The notes beneath the pieces are model-generated. The model saw only the letters and a program-made list of their open reading frames with translations. It did not search any database and had not been told where the DNA came from. DNA of 64,000 nucleotides from Phytophthora sp. 'mugwort' (lineage: Eukaryota; Oomycota; Peronosporomycetes; Peronosporales; Peronosporaceae): positions 2,418,001-2,482,000 of the forward strand of contig JAUCEF010000008.1 in assembly GCA_033558025.1 (NCBI GenBank), read 5' to 3'. A program made the translations under genes and the position numbers. This document shows positions 34,362 through 45,405 of this stretch, piece after piece. Every line of letters begins with the position of its first letter. Position 1 is the first letter of the stretch.

Positions 34362-35135
34362 ATGAAAATCGTCTCCGCGCTTGTCTCCACTTCGCTCCTG
34401 ATCGGATCTGTCACTGCCATCCTCGGCGGCCAGAAGGTCCCACAGGGCTCGAAGACCTACATGACGGGTCTTCGCACCACCATCGACCCCAACTCGGCCG
34501 ATGATTTCAGCTTCTGTGGTGGTGCTCTTATCACCCCCACGCACGTGCTCACGACCGCGTCGTGCACTACGATGTCCAGCGCCAAGTTCGTGTCGGTGGG
34601 TGCTCACTACGTGAACGGTGGCCAGGACGGCGACGAGATCAAGGTCCTGACGGTGACAAACCACCCGCACTTCAACTCGGATACACTCGAGAACGACTTT
34701 GCCGTACTGAAGCTGGCCAAGCCAAGCAAGTTCAAGCCAGTAAAGCTTCCTGCTCCAGCCGGCAGTGACATCATGTCTGGCATGTGGTCTAATGTTATGG
34801 GCTGGGGTCTTACCTCCAATCCCCCTAACGGTATGGCGTCCGAGGAGCTGCTCACTCTGAGACAGCAGGTGATCTCCAATGACGCGTGCCGCAAGGCACT
34901 CAATTCCACCACCATCAATATGTCCCATGTGTGCGCTGGCGGCGAGAAGGGAAAGTCCCCATGCCAGGGCGACACCGGCGGTCCGTTTATCAAGGAGAAC
35001 GCAAAGGGCGACGGCGACGACGTTCTGATCGGCTTGGTCAGCGGCGGCATGGGTTGCGGTGTCAAGGGCTCTCCTGCCATCTTTTCGCGCGTGTCATCGG
35101 CGCTCCCTTGGATTAACTCGGTCACCAAGAAATAA
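34362..35135 (+). CDS. Secreted trypsin-fold pseudoprotease, glucanase-inhibitor (GIP) type
   Basis: The 257-residue protein starts at the ATG at 34362, chosen because a clean signal peptide (residues 1-19, ending SVTA) follows. The mature chain begins directly with ILGG, the position of the activated chymotrypsin-fold N-terminus, so no propeptide is needed. The S1-family fold is evident (CGGALITPTHVLT, MGWG, CAGG, CQGDTGGP). The triad is broken: Ser67 replaces His57, Asp112 is retained, Thr205 replaces Ser195, and the S1-pocket residue 189 is Ser. Phytophthora GIPs are known secreted, proteolytically dead homologues that inhibit host endoglucanases in the apoplast; this gene fits that class, though it could be another S1 pseudoprotease. 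It has no intron and is separated from its convergent paralogue at 46.2 kb by 10 kb of transposons. Confidence 0.85.
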   Translation: MKIVSALVSTSLLIGSVTAILGGQKVPQGSKTYMTGLRTTIDPNSADDFSFCGGALITPTHVLTTASCTTMSSAKFVSVGAHYVNGGQDGDEIKVLTVTNHPHFNSDTLENDFAVLKLAKPSKFKPVKLPAPAGSDIMSGMWSNVMGWGLTSNPPNGMASEELLTLRQQVISNDACRKALNSTTINMSHVCAGGEKGKSPCQGDTGGPFIKENAKGDGDDVLIGLVSGGMGCGVKGSPAIFSRVSSALPWINSVTKK

Positions 35136-35291
35136 GCAGTCTTATCCCACCCACGAATATAGTTGTTTGACGAACTCTCACACTAAAAATGCTTCGATCA
35201 CATTCTGTCCTACCAAAAAACATATCAACCATAATTATAAAAGAGTGACAGCTGGTACATAAGAAATTCCCAACCTCCCGGCCAGTGACAA

Positions 35292-36163
35292 ATGCTGGAG
35301 CGCCCTGTAGCGCGTGTCCACCGCCTTCTACCCAGTAGCCGGCAGGTTCTCAATTCTGTTACTCGAACTGCAGCTCGCAGCTTTTCCTCTGCTCCCGATG
35401 ATGACAAATCGACAAAATTCGAGCGTGGTGCCGGCTTAGCCTCGAGATTGTGGCGTCGCAGTTTCTCGCGTCTCTTAAAGCTCTCGGAGTATCAAGACAA
35501 AGGAGTATTCGAAGAATCTTTAAGTACTTTGGCGCAGTGCTGGTTGTTCATTCAGTTGCAGCTACCGAAAAGGACAACTATCGGTCTCCTTGAATTCGTC
35601 GAAGGCGCTCGAATGGCTACGGAAGCGAATCTCCGGGCTATGAGTTGCGTCGAGTTCCCCACGTTTCTAGCAGATAAGGAGCACAGCTTCTCAGAAGTGG
35701 TGGACAGCTTGAAAGAAATACACGACGCCTGCATACTACCTTCAAATGGTGCTGCAAGTCAAGAAGAATTACCTGCATCGCAACTTCTACGTCGAGTGCG
35801 AGGGGATGAAGATCGAGAAGTCGCAGCTTGCGCAGGTGGTGTATCGGCGCCTGACGGAGAAAGAGTATGAGGATTTGGTGGCGTTTAAGAAGCCGCCGAT
35901 AGGGGTCTGCCGAGGCGACGATCGAGCACTTGAGGCTCCATGTGGACGTCGCGACGGTGGAAAACTTGAACGTTGTGTATCTTGATGACAAGACGCACCA
36001 CGTGCAGCACGAAAATGTCTACCGAGTTGTGTTCGAGTCCCGTGTCACCGACCCCGAAGAGGTGGGCTGGCGCATTGAGAGGTCGCACATCGTCGAACAG
36101 AAAGTAGTGCCACGTCCTAATGCGACACTGGCAGGGGCTACTGACAAGAAGAAAGACGCGTAA
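35292..36163 (+). pseudogene. Conserved mitochondrial protein gene with two frameshifts
   Basis: The ATG at 35292 opens a typical mitochondrial presequence: Arg-rich, no acidic residues for the first 35 positions, and an RSFSS cleavage-like motif. The first frame holds to about 35715, the second (AYYLQMVLQVKKNYLHRNFYVE...) runs about 35730-35905, and the third (AEATIEHLRLHVDVATVENLNVVYLDDK...) runs to the stop at 36163. Joined, they give about 285 residues with no internal stop. Both shifts lie beside short homopolymers (GAAAGAAA and GGGG), so sequencing error is as likely as real decay. The C-terminal part is reminiscent of Tim44/MBA1/mL45-type inner-membrane ribosome receptors, but I am not sure. 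It lies 156 bp downstream of GIP-like gene 1 in the same orientation. Confidence 0.55.
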
Positions 36164-36179
36164 AAATCTCTCAATTTAT

Positions 36180-37490
36180 GCAAAAGCGAATAACGGCAAA
36201 GTTTTAATGCATACTAATACTTCGTATGATGGTATCTAAACAAACTTTGTCCAAGTTATCAACTGTTTTACAAATCACACGCAGATTCATCTCGTGAGCG
36301 AATCAACACGTAAGCATTTCCCGCTACCTTCAACTTCAGCAATGCTGTGAGGTCTTGGTCTCCTCATCAGCGCGTCCCCCCCCCCCATAGTGAAAGAAAA
36401 TGGACACGGTTGTGCCGACACAAGTACAATAAAAATATAGCTTGACGAAAAACGTAAAAAAAAAAAGTATTGTAAAAAAAGCTGAAAGTGTGGCCCCATC
36501 CCTATAATAATGCCCCCCCCAATAGGGACATGCGATAGTGCCTCATCCCTCTAATAATGCCCCACGTCTAATATTAATTATCAGACTTCTCAGATTAATC
36601 AGATCGGAGCCAACATAAATCAATGGCGATGGGAGAGGTACCAACCTCAATGGCACATGAGAACTGCGACCTCTTAACTGAAATGACTCACCTTGGCAAT
36701 TCGTAATACTCCATCCCTTTAATAGTATCCCACCTCTAACAGTTCCCCATGGGGAACAATCTGAGGTTTCAGTATTTACTGTAGCACGAGCAGTTGTGCT
36801 TTGCTTTAGAAAGTATTGATTGTACTTTTCCCAATATATCTTCTAGTTGACCACCGGCAATACCGTGCTGTGACCATCTCCTATTTACTTCTATCTTGCT
36901 GCGGCAGTTTGCGAATCCCCCGACTTCGCCGCAATCGTAGCAGTCTTTGCCATCGCCAGCACAAAATCATCTCTAGATTGGTCTAGATTGAACGTCCAGC
37001 ACATGTAGAATGTATACACATGTATCCTATTCAGCGTCTCGGTGTGAATGTCGTCCACATCGTTGTACTTGTGCTCCTCTGTCATCATAAAATAAATTCG
37101 CATCTGACCAAAATGCCCAGTATGTGCGTGATTAAATGTCTCGTCTCGGAATCTCGCCGTTCTTATATATATATATATATATATTCCACTATATGCGCTG
37201 GAGATATCGATGTAAGTACTGAAGTATTATAATTTCATCGTATCAGAGACGGGTGCAGCAGCTCCCAATCTGCTGCGACCGCCTATCCGTAACATATTTT
37301 GAGAATTCAGCGCAGTTCGCAATCAGTCGTCGACGATCCATATTCCGCAGGCAAATGCGCCTTGGCAGCTTGAATGTCACTGGTTCGGAAGTCCATGTGC
37401 GGGGCCTGTTGCTCCCTCCGCGATGGGAATATAGGAAGGAGTAGACCTGCGGGTGAAATCCAGGATCAATTGCAGTCACTGCGGCTGCCA
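36180..37490. other. Intergenic stretch with short dispersed repeats
   Basis: No gene is recognised. The motif CTCATCCCTCTAATAATGCC occurs in variants at 36493-36520, 36541-36565 and 36708-36740. A perfect palindrome GTTCCCCATGGGGAAC lies at 36742-36757. A (TA)n microsatellite covers 37164-37184. Runs of C and A near 36377-36480 are low complexity. Confidence 0.6.
37164..37184. repeat. TA dinucleotide microsatellite
   Basis: About ten uninterrupted TA units. Confidence 0.9.
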
Positions 37491-38560
37491 AGGTGACGTG
37501 GCGTTTCTCTAGTGCTTCGCCAGCGTTTGCTGGTGATTGGCTTCGAAAGGGTTATCTGTCTCCCCAACCACCTCCCGAAATACGCTTACGTTGCGCGACC
37601 GCTTTGCGAGATTGCCACCTCCTGATCCGGAGACTATCTGTCAAGATTACAGCATTCACTCTCGACCTTCCCGACGCTCGGCATCCGACTATTCCCACGT
37701 TATCCACCGTCGCCTCTGTGTATGTTGGTAATCTAGGTGGCTAAGAAAACTTCTTCTTCACCGTCAGAGCACCCAACTCCCAGCGGGCTCATTACTCCTT
37801 GCTCGGGGTCGTCCCGATTCACTTCATCAGTGAATCGGGACGACCACCGCACCGACCCTGATGCCAGGAAGACGCCACACACGGTTCCCTGTGTTCAAGC
37901 CCTGCCGGGGTCTGACAATCATCTGAGTCGGCTGAGACTGCCACCGATATGCACGCCTCTCGGCCGAATCCGTCCGAGCCAACTGGAATAGTTTCTCCGG
38001 TAAGCCCAGCTCCCACTTCGTTGAGTTTGCTGAGTTCGGTCCGCAGGTGTTCATACTTCCATTTTGTCTACCGATTGAGCGTGGCCAATCATCCCTGAGA
38101 TTCCTCCCCGGCAGCTCAACTGTCATGCCGTCTTCTGTCACTGTCGCAGCTGGTCCTCATTTCCCTGGAGCTCGCTGCTCGAGCAACAAGAGGATTTCGA
38201 CGGTTTTTTCGACACAGTATCGCCAAGCTCCGGGTCGCGAAGGGATCACCTATCGGACCCTCGCTTTCGACCGGTCCACCGCAACCAAACGCCCAACTCG
38301 ATTCTTCGCGTCCGAGACAGTGACGACTCGGCGTTTCTACTCGCTGAGTCTCCTCCTCCTCGCCAACTCCCGGATGAAGACCCAGCGTAAAACCGATTCC
38401 GCCGAGTTCGGACTCCCTGACAAGCAAATTCCAAGGATCTCAGCGTTCTCCCAATGCCACCAGTGGTTAGAGACATATATTCGCACCGATCGTCGCCTTC
38501 GCCGAGTCCTCCTCGTGCAATCGGCCTTCGGGCTTTCGCCAAGATAGGCTCATGGAGACT
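37490..38560 (+). pseudogene. Element C gag N-terminal fragment, B family
   Basis: A leader and gag start (KKTSSSPSEHPTPSGLITP at 37740-37797) and the stretch 38047-38547 are homologous to the element B gag start at 4534-5040. A 166-codon frame is open over 38047-38547, although the conserved reading appears shared between two frames. The fragment stops at about 38560, where it abuts a minus-strand protease fragment. Confidence 0.5.
37807..37845. repeat. Perfect 17-bp hairpin, 5-nt loop
   Basis: The arm GGTCGTCCCGATTCACT (37807-37823), a TCATC loop and the exact reverse complement (37829-37845). It lies in the gag fragment of C. Confidence 0.85.
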
Positions 38561-40640
38561 GGCAAAACTCCAGTCAACAGTATACCAGCTGGTATCATAA
38601 AGTCGATGCCCAATGTCAGGTCAACACCCACATGGTGTGACCTAATCCAGACTTCAATCTCGTAAACCATCTGCCAGCAGAGTGTCACTCTAATCACTGC
38701 TCTGGTCTTAGTGGACGCCTTGCCCTTACCAATCCCTTGCACATTGATCTGTAGATCAGTGCTTGCATGCCGCTTCAATCGCAGCCGCTGCGCGAGCGAT
38801 CGATTATAGCCGAGACGTTTGCGCCAGTGTCGAACAGAATCTCCGTTCGCTCGTCATTCACCGGACCCATCACTAGGGCTCGCATACGAACTGGGCGATC
38901 GAACTTCTGCGCTGACCACCAGCCCATGCGCTTCCTGGGCGCAGCTTCACTGTCACTTCGTGGTCGTCAGCTTTTCTTCGTCACTAGGCCTCTATCCTCG
39001 CGCTTGTAATAACACGACGCTCGTCCTCTGGATCGTTGAGCTCATCATTTCCATCACTTCACATTCAAGTCCGTCGTTTCTCTCACCCTATATCTCGGGC
39101 CGTTGTGTTTTGCCTAGAAAAGCAAACACGTGTTTCGCTTTCGTCACCGACTCAGCTGACTATGACAGCCCGTTATTCTCCCACCCGGTTAGTGTTGGCG
39201 GGCCGCCGAGTTTAAATCCTTCGGCTCGTAGATGTCGAGGAATTCGGTAGGCATAGCCGACTTATCGACCGACGTTCGGACAAGGTTGGTGAGCGTCTCC
39301 AGGCGATGGAATAATATACAGCGCCCGACTTCGTGCTCTTGCTTGCAGAACGTACAGTGTCGGCTGTAATAGTGTGCCGAGTGGTTGTTAGCGCCAAACG
39401 CCGTACATGGACCATATCGTGGACGCTCTCTGTAATCGTCTCGGCAACCGCGACGATCAAAACCCTGATGTCACGCGAGTCATCTCGGCGATCTCGGCGA
39501 TCGAAACGCCGGCGTTCACGCGAGTCATCTCGGCGATCTCGGCGGTCATACGTGTAGAATTGCTGACTGCTCGAGTTTGGACGTCTACCAGCCGAGTCAG
39601 CGCGGACGGTTGAGTCCCTGGAGCGGTCGCTGACTTCCCCCTCGTCGAGATATTCTTGGTATGAGTTGGAATCAGACTCGCCATAGTCATTGTAGTCGCT
39701 GTCCAACAAACCCGCTGACCGGGTTCGTCGACTCGGCCGTCGTTGGTCGACACCGCGGTAGAGATTGTCAACTGACGCATCGGCAAGTGTGACTCGGCGA
39801 TCCGGCCATCATCTCGGTGGCTTCGGCGGTCCTCTCGGCGGGGTTCACGTCGGTCATCTCGACGCGGTTCGCCCGACGACTTCCATCTCCAAGTCTAGTT
39901 TCAGGAGTCTTCTGGAGTGGGATCTCTGGGGGTCCCGTCGAACTCGGCGATGCGCTTAGCGATCATCGGTTTAGCTCCTGGGGACTTTTCCAGGCCACAC
40001 AGCTCGCAGTCGGCATTCCCAGTAGGTCAGCTCCATACCAGTTCGGCGCAGGTCCCAGCTTCATAGAATCAAGCTGTTTGGCCGGCTGTTGCAGCGGTAG
40101 CCCATAGCCATCAGCAACAGCGCCGTATCTTTGGCGAGTTGGTTAATGCTGTTACTGTTCACCGGCTGAGCCAGCTCCGGACCTAAGATCGGGTCGTTTT
40201 GTCTGGCCAATGGATTCCGGTGCGAACATCATCATCCAATCTGATTGGGACCTCATTCTTCGCGGAGTCGCGCCAAAACCTTGTTTACGCTCGGCGTGTG
40301 GCGCTCTTGACACTAGGGGTTGACGTTGCACTTGAATAACATCGTGATCTTCATCGCCCACATCATCGCCGAGTTCAGCGGCGAGGTTGAGCTCCACTGG
40401 GGGCGTATTTATCCATCCAGCTCACTTGGAGCGACGGCCGAGTTCCGCGAACAACTCGGATGTCGTCTTCACATACTCGACTTCAGCCTCTCCTCATACT
40501 TTTCATAACTTCCCTCTTCATCTCCTTGGTCTTCATTCTCGTCTTCGCCAAACCGGACGCTGCCGACGTCTTCTGCCGTCAGGTCAGCGATCAGCTCACC
40601 AGCACTCTGCTAAAGAGCGCACGACGGTGCATTAGCGCTT
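38560..40640 (-). pseudogene. Element C protease and gag fragment, D family
   Basis: Read on the minus strand, gag-like frames (about 40630-39210) include an Arg/Asp-rich RRDRRDDSRERRRFDRRDRR repeat region near 39480-39545 and a cysteine motif CTFCKQEHEVGRC at about 39325-39365, followed by HRLETLTNLVRTSVDKSAMP. The retropepsin site DTGANVSA is at about 38805-38835, and the frame continues through an open 103-codon stretch (38778-38467) with HHVGVDLTLGIDFMIPAGI. Sequence 38570-40640 matches 13830-16700 (element D), with gag parts deleted. RT and integrase are missing; the fragment ends tail to tail against the plus-strand gag of C. Confidence 0.7.
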
Positions 40641-40870
40641 TCCCTGAGACGGCCTAATTCTCTAGGCGCTACCAGTCAACACCGTACGAGCTATGCCTCT
40701 CGGGTGTCAACGGTAACCATAATCCAGCCCGTGCAGCGACTTACCGGACCGTGTACCTTGTCTTGGGCTTGAAAAGGGTTACGCTGATATTATTTATCTC
40801 CTAGGAGCCCCAACGGGGCTCCTCTTATTGTTAACTATGTTCTTATACACATATCAGTAGAATGAAGTGT
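40641..40870 (-). repeat. LTR-like 5' region of element C
   Basis: This shorter relative of 17090-17460 has a TGTTGACTGGTAGC start possible at 40681 (minus sense), a TATAAGAACATAG sequence and the conserved hairpin at 40803-40823. About 400 bp of the D copy is absent. Confidence 0.45.
40803..40823 (-). repeat. Conserved LTR hairpin, copy 2
   Basis: AGGAGCCCC-AAC-GGGGCTCCT is a perfect 9-bp stem. See the covarying copy at 17410-17430. Confidence 0.65.
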
Positions 40871-40887
40871 GGTCGGCTCTCAACCGA

Positions 40888-40940
40888 CCTCTCGCAAAGT
40901 TCTCAATGTAAGTACCAAATTCAACGACCGGCTGAGCCCC
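40888..40940 (+). repeat. Left arm of a 53-bp inverted repeat flanking copia fragment G
   Basis: It starts GACCTCTCGCAAAG and contains CAATGTAAGTACCAAA. The inverted partner is at 42547-42600, differing at a handful of positions. Confidence 0.75.
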
Positions 40941-40965
40941 ACCAAAAAAACCTCCGCCTCATGCA

Positions 40966-42404
40966 TTAGTCGAGCATGGGCTCGATACCGTCATGGTTAT
41001 TGTCATTAGTGCTAAAGTAATCTCTAGTAGACTGAGCACTTGATGGTGGTTGGTTTGAGGCATTGAGCACACGTCCAGCTTTATTCTCATAGAAGACTAC
41101 AGTGTGGCTATAGAAAGACCTGTTGGTCTTGCTGTTCAGCAGCCGATATCCTCGCTTTCCGCGAGAATATCCAACGAAAACTACTTCTTGTGTTTTGCTA
41201 TGCATTTTACGTCGCTCCACAATATCCACATACGCCAGGGCAGCACAGCCAAAACGTTCGCAACTTTTGATATTCACGAGTCTGGCGATACCGCACGGAA
41301 TATGGTACCTCCATCCCTCGAACAGAATTTTGCACGACGTTCACACAATGTGCCGCGGTCACTGCGGCCTCACCCCACATTCCCTCAGGCAGCTCAAAAT
41401 GAACCAGCATGCAACTCATCCTTTCGGTGATTCTGCGGATCGACCTTTCCGCAGCTCCACTTTGCTCAGGTGTGTGCTTGATGGTGATACTGAATTCCAT
41501 CCCAGACTTATTTTCACACACGGCTTGCATAACTTTAAACTCCTTCGCATTGTCCAACAAAAAAGCTTTCATTCTCACATAATGCTGTGTTTTTACCTGC
41601 TAATAGTAGATCTCCAGCTTGTCGTAGATATCCGAGCGGTGCCCGAGCAGATACACGGTTAAAAAAACAACTTGCATCGAATACTGCGAAGTATAGTTTT
41701 CCTCCGTACGAAGGTACTGTATATGGTACCCACACGTCCACATCCACCTTTGTACCGGCTAACCACTCGCGGCTCTGCATCTTGACGTCTTGACGCTCTT
41801 TCTCGTAGGGTTTCCTTTGACACAAGAGTCATAACGATATCCGTCACGTACTCGCAGATTGACGGGTTCCAATGGCCAGTGATCATGCTTGAACAGGGTA
41901 TTGAACGCATTTCTACCAGGGTGCCCCAGACTCGTGTGCAACACGTCCAATTCACTAACCTGAGCTGATAATGCAACCATAGCCACGTCATGAGGACTCT
42001 TTAGATTATTCGATACGGATTAGTGTCGTCGATATGTGTCGTTTTTGAGCTATAGCGATATCAGCATACGCTGGGTCATCAACGTGCGCCTTCACCCATT
42101 GATCTACCGGCAGTGAATCAGCCAACTGACGACGCACAGAATAGAGGCTGCATTGTAACTCCGGGGCGTATCGTACTCCACGCATCCTTAACGTATGTCG
42201 GCCGTAAGAATGATCCAACTCCTTCTTAACTGTACCAACACTTTCCACACTCAAGTAGGTATTTCCTCCAACGCGCACTCTAGCCCACAAGGGGGTGCAC
42301 TCCACAAAATCTGTCATCTGGTTTGTGATGTGGCTTGATGGCCCCAAATCGAATCGATAGCACCGACGATGGGCCAAATCTGCAATTGGCCTTTTCATCT
42401 TCAC
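40966..42404 (-). pseudogene. Ty1/copia fragment G: protease and integrase
   Basis: The minus strand encodes a copia protease relic with FDLGPSSHIT at about 42315-42350 (Gly-Pro where DSGAS is usual) and a long 132-codon frame with YAPELQCSLYSV. The GAG-pre-integrase region (HTSLGHPGRNAF) is near 41900-41945. Integrase frames 41825-41535 and 41578-41207 contain LDNAKEF (a variant of the usual Asp-Asn-Gly motif) and TPEQSGAAERSIR with the catalytic Glu. The post-core domain (FGCAALAYVD...GYRLLNSKTN) ends at about 40980. RT and RNase H are missing. Stops and shifts make it inactive. It lies between the two inverted-repeat arms in gypsy debris. Confidence 0.75.
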
Positions 42405-42436
42405 GACTTGCTGTAAAATGCAATACGCGCTATTGT

Positions 42437-44110
42437 GGCGTGGGAAACGCCAGATGGAGACGATTCACATATCACATATAAGCAGCAATCACGGTACTAC
42501 CCGCTGAGTACGAAGTCAGCTGGCAACTTGGCTACTCGACCGGATGAACTCAACCGGTCGTTGAGTTTGGTACTTACATTGAAATCTTGCGAGAGGTCCG
42601 GACGACCCCGAAGATGGTTTGTGGCTTCGACTCATGGTAGCGATGACAACGTTCGAAGCCCTGGCTGTAGCGACTGTGTATGATGAAAGTATGTGCGTAG
42701 CTGAGTTAGAACACTCAGCTAATGAGATTGATCTGGAGAATTACGCTAGCGAGTTGGCTTTTCTGCGTGATTTGAACGATTTGACGTATACGACTCGCTA
42801 TTACACTGGCGGTAATGCGGTGTGCAGTGGCCATACACCGAAACTACTACAACTACTGGTAGCGACACTTAACCGCCACAAAAACATCATGATCGCGAGT
42901 GGTAGTGCACTACGACCACTTGCCTATGGTGACATTTGCGATATCGACGTCCAAAAAAATCAGCTGCTCAAACAGTGAGCTCGGCGGACCCCCTCAAGCA
43001 CTTGAAAAAGTTGTACGAGCTACTTAAGGATCTATCGGAAGCCGGGTTGTTGCCTTCTAGGACAGACCTTGGGCGTTCCCGATCGTTATTCTGCTTAAGA
43101 AGAACGGGGTAGATATTCGTCTATGAACTGACTACAAGATGGTCAATATTGTCACGGGTATGGAATATGCCATACCATTCGTCGATGATCTGTTCACCGA
43201 GCTGGAGAGCTATTTGTTGTTTCGCTCACTGGATGCAACCAGCGGGTTTGGGCTGTTATGACGACTCGACGGGGGCGGAAATTTTCGGCTTTCGTCTGTG
43301 TGCTGGGACATTTTGAGTGGCTCCGATGCCTTTCAGCTTGAAGAACGCACCAATGTTCTACCAGCGGCTAATCGAAAACGACTTGTGGGGTCACGTCAAC
43401 CTCGAGTGGATGGACTATTTATGCTGAATGTGCCGCCAAGCTGATGACGCAGCCGTGACTCGTCGAGGCCAACACGGCGGTGGGAGGAACTCAGCTAACT
43501 ACCAAGCCGAGTTGTCCGACCAGGTTTGAAGCAGATCATCGAACCTTAGCCGAGTCCGATCCGCTCCAGGAGTTGGTGGATGGACCAGATGTAATATTTT
43601 CAGCAACGGGGAGTCCGATACATCCAAACACGTCCCGGTATTCGATCGTTGGTCGTTCGTGATGACATTTGTTTTGGTGGGAAGACGTTTGATGAATGTT
43701 TTGCCACTTTAGACCGACTTCTTACTCGATTCGCCGAGTGGAGAATCAGCATCGGGTTTACCAAGAGCATCTTTGTGCAACAGACAGTTAATTTCCTCTC
43801 TCATGGAATCTCGCCAAGTGCTTTTTTTGCCAATCCAAAGAAGTTGGCAGAAACAGCTGAGTTGCCTTTCCCGAAATCGAAGAAGGAAATTCAAGCTTTT
43901 CTGGTGCACTGAACTATTATCGTCGGTTCATTCAGAACCTGGCGGTACACGGTGCTGTCCTCTATCAGCTTAAGGACACCGACTTCCCTTTTAGAAGCGA
44001 TCTGACTTCAGCTAAATCAGCCTTCGCAGCATTGAAGAGAAATAGTTGCTCGATCGCCGATACTCCGCCACTTGGACCCCGTTAAGGACGTCTACATTAT
44101 GCTTTTCGCT
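42437..44110 (+). pseudogene. Second copy of B-family gypsy pol: linker, RT, start of RNase H
   Basis: It starts with the SHITYKQQSRYYPLSTKSA segment related to 17464-17781. It continues in a 119-codon frame (42619-42978; MVAMTTFEALAVATVYDESM, LRDLNDLTYTTRYYTG) that matches 8930-9110. RT is readable at 42995-43440 (LKKLYELL, IVILLKKNG, MEYAIPFVDDL). The catalytic box RDDICFGGKTFDECFATLDR is at 43651-43710, shifted by one base relative to the FVDD of the sister copy. ELPFPKSKKEIQAFL is at 43860-43905 and RNase H starts near 43920-44050. Frameshifts are frequent. Integrase is absent. Confidence 0.7.
42547..42600 (-). repeat. Right arm of the inverted repeat flanking copia fragment G
   Basis: Reverse complement of 40888-40940 with a few mismatches. 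Here it reads straight into plus-strand pol sequence. Confidence 0.75.
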
Positions 44111-44119
44111 AACGCTGTG

Positions 44120-44620
44120 GTCGTTTAGAATGGAGGAACGGCCACGTCTTCCGCTTTTTCGCCTTCTTCGTCTTGAACCTCCGAGACCGAGCGCTTCTTA
44201 CGACGCCTAACAGCTTCGCCAACTGCTGCGGCATTTCCTCCTCCAATTCCACTGTAGCACACCCACTGGCTTCGCCATCCCCACTTGAGCCACCGCCATT
44301 TTCCTCTTCGGATACCCCTGTGAAAATCGCATTACCACCCGCATTGCTTCAGCATCTTGGTCGTCCACTACCTCCTGCATGTCTGCAGCCCCACTTCTTT
44401 CTTGAGAGCCGAGGTTTCTACCGCCATGAGGGTCGTAGTTAGATCCGGCGCGCTCCTCACGGGACTTCTCCGACCGAGTGTGCACCACCATGACGCGCTC
44501 TGCGAGCTGCCTCAGCGGGACGAGCTTCTTTCTCCCTTCGATCCTCCTTAGCCACCCGCTGCTTAATCTTAGACGTGTTGCGCGTGTGCGCCATCGTGCT
44601 GCTTCTTCCTCAACTGCCGC
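44120..44620 (-). pseudogene. Unrecognised coding relic, basic and acidic
   Basis: Minus-strand frames overlap with frameshifts: an ATG near 44594 begins MAHTRNTSKIKQRVAKEDRR, a second frame (44677-44207) runs 156 codons, and a third ends with RRRKKRSVSEVQDEEGEKAED near 44125-44190. Charged, coiled-coil-like composition and in-phase acidic runs suggest former coding sequence. I do not recognise it. It borders the gypsy pol copy on its left. Confidence 0.35.
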
Positions 44621-44639
44621 GTGCCACGTTCCGCAGACG

Positions 44640-45405
44640 AGTGGCTGAGTGGCTGAACGCGAAAATAAAATAAACAAATAACTCAGTAAAGAAAACGATA
44701 CCTTTTACGGCCAATACCTGGATGCCATATTTGTGAAAAGCCTGGTAAAAAAACCTGGACTGAAAGCTTGCCCAAAAACTTAATATAGTTCCCCCTCACC
44801 AATTTAGTAGCTGTGCAAGCTAATAATCATCAAACCTAATACGTTTGGGCATCCACCGACTTCGCTACCCATGGTTGTTTCGACGGACATATCCCACTGT
44901 GATAGTTAATAAGTTGTCGTACATAATACGAATAGCTTCCACCGAAGGTATAAAATTGGCGAGGGGGATCTGTACATGTATTGTACACTACGAGAGTAGT
45001 TAGTTGTACATAAAACTGTCCATAATACGAATAGTCGTCACTCCATAATGTTTTTTTGGTGGTTTGAGGCGCACAGCTCAACTTTTGGACATGTTGATTG
45101 TTCAAGTTTGAGCGCCAAACTTGAAACTTCGACCGAGTTACGCAGAAAAAAAATATAGAGTGGGCTATCCTTTAAGCCAGCACTGTACCACGTGAATAGT
45201 TACTTGTACATAAAACTATCCATAATAGCAAAATAGTCGTCACTCCATAATTGTTTTTGGTGTTTTGAATTGAACAGCTCAGCTTTTGGACGTGGCTTCG
45301 CATGGAGGGATGAACCTTTGGAGCTACTGGATATATATAGGCAACCTAACAAGCTACGTATGCTTATATCGACGGCATGCCTCGATAATCACGGTCCTAT
45401 TGCAC
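44640..45405. other. AT-rich 3' flank of GIP-like gene 2 with a long direct repeat
   Basis: No gene is seen. A direct repeat of about 105 bp has copies at 44988-45092 and 45185-45292; both contain GTCGTCACTCCATAAT and CTTTTGGAC. A shorter related piece (GTACATAATACGAATAG) lies at about 44919-44935. Confidence 0.7.

Noticed and set aside
34305..35128. Minus-strand frames of 207 and 173 codons over GIP-like gene 1
   Set aside because: They are antisense to a gene with a clear signal peptide and fold motifs; treated as shadows.
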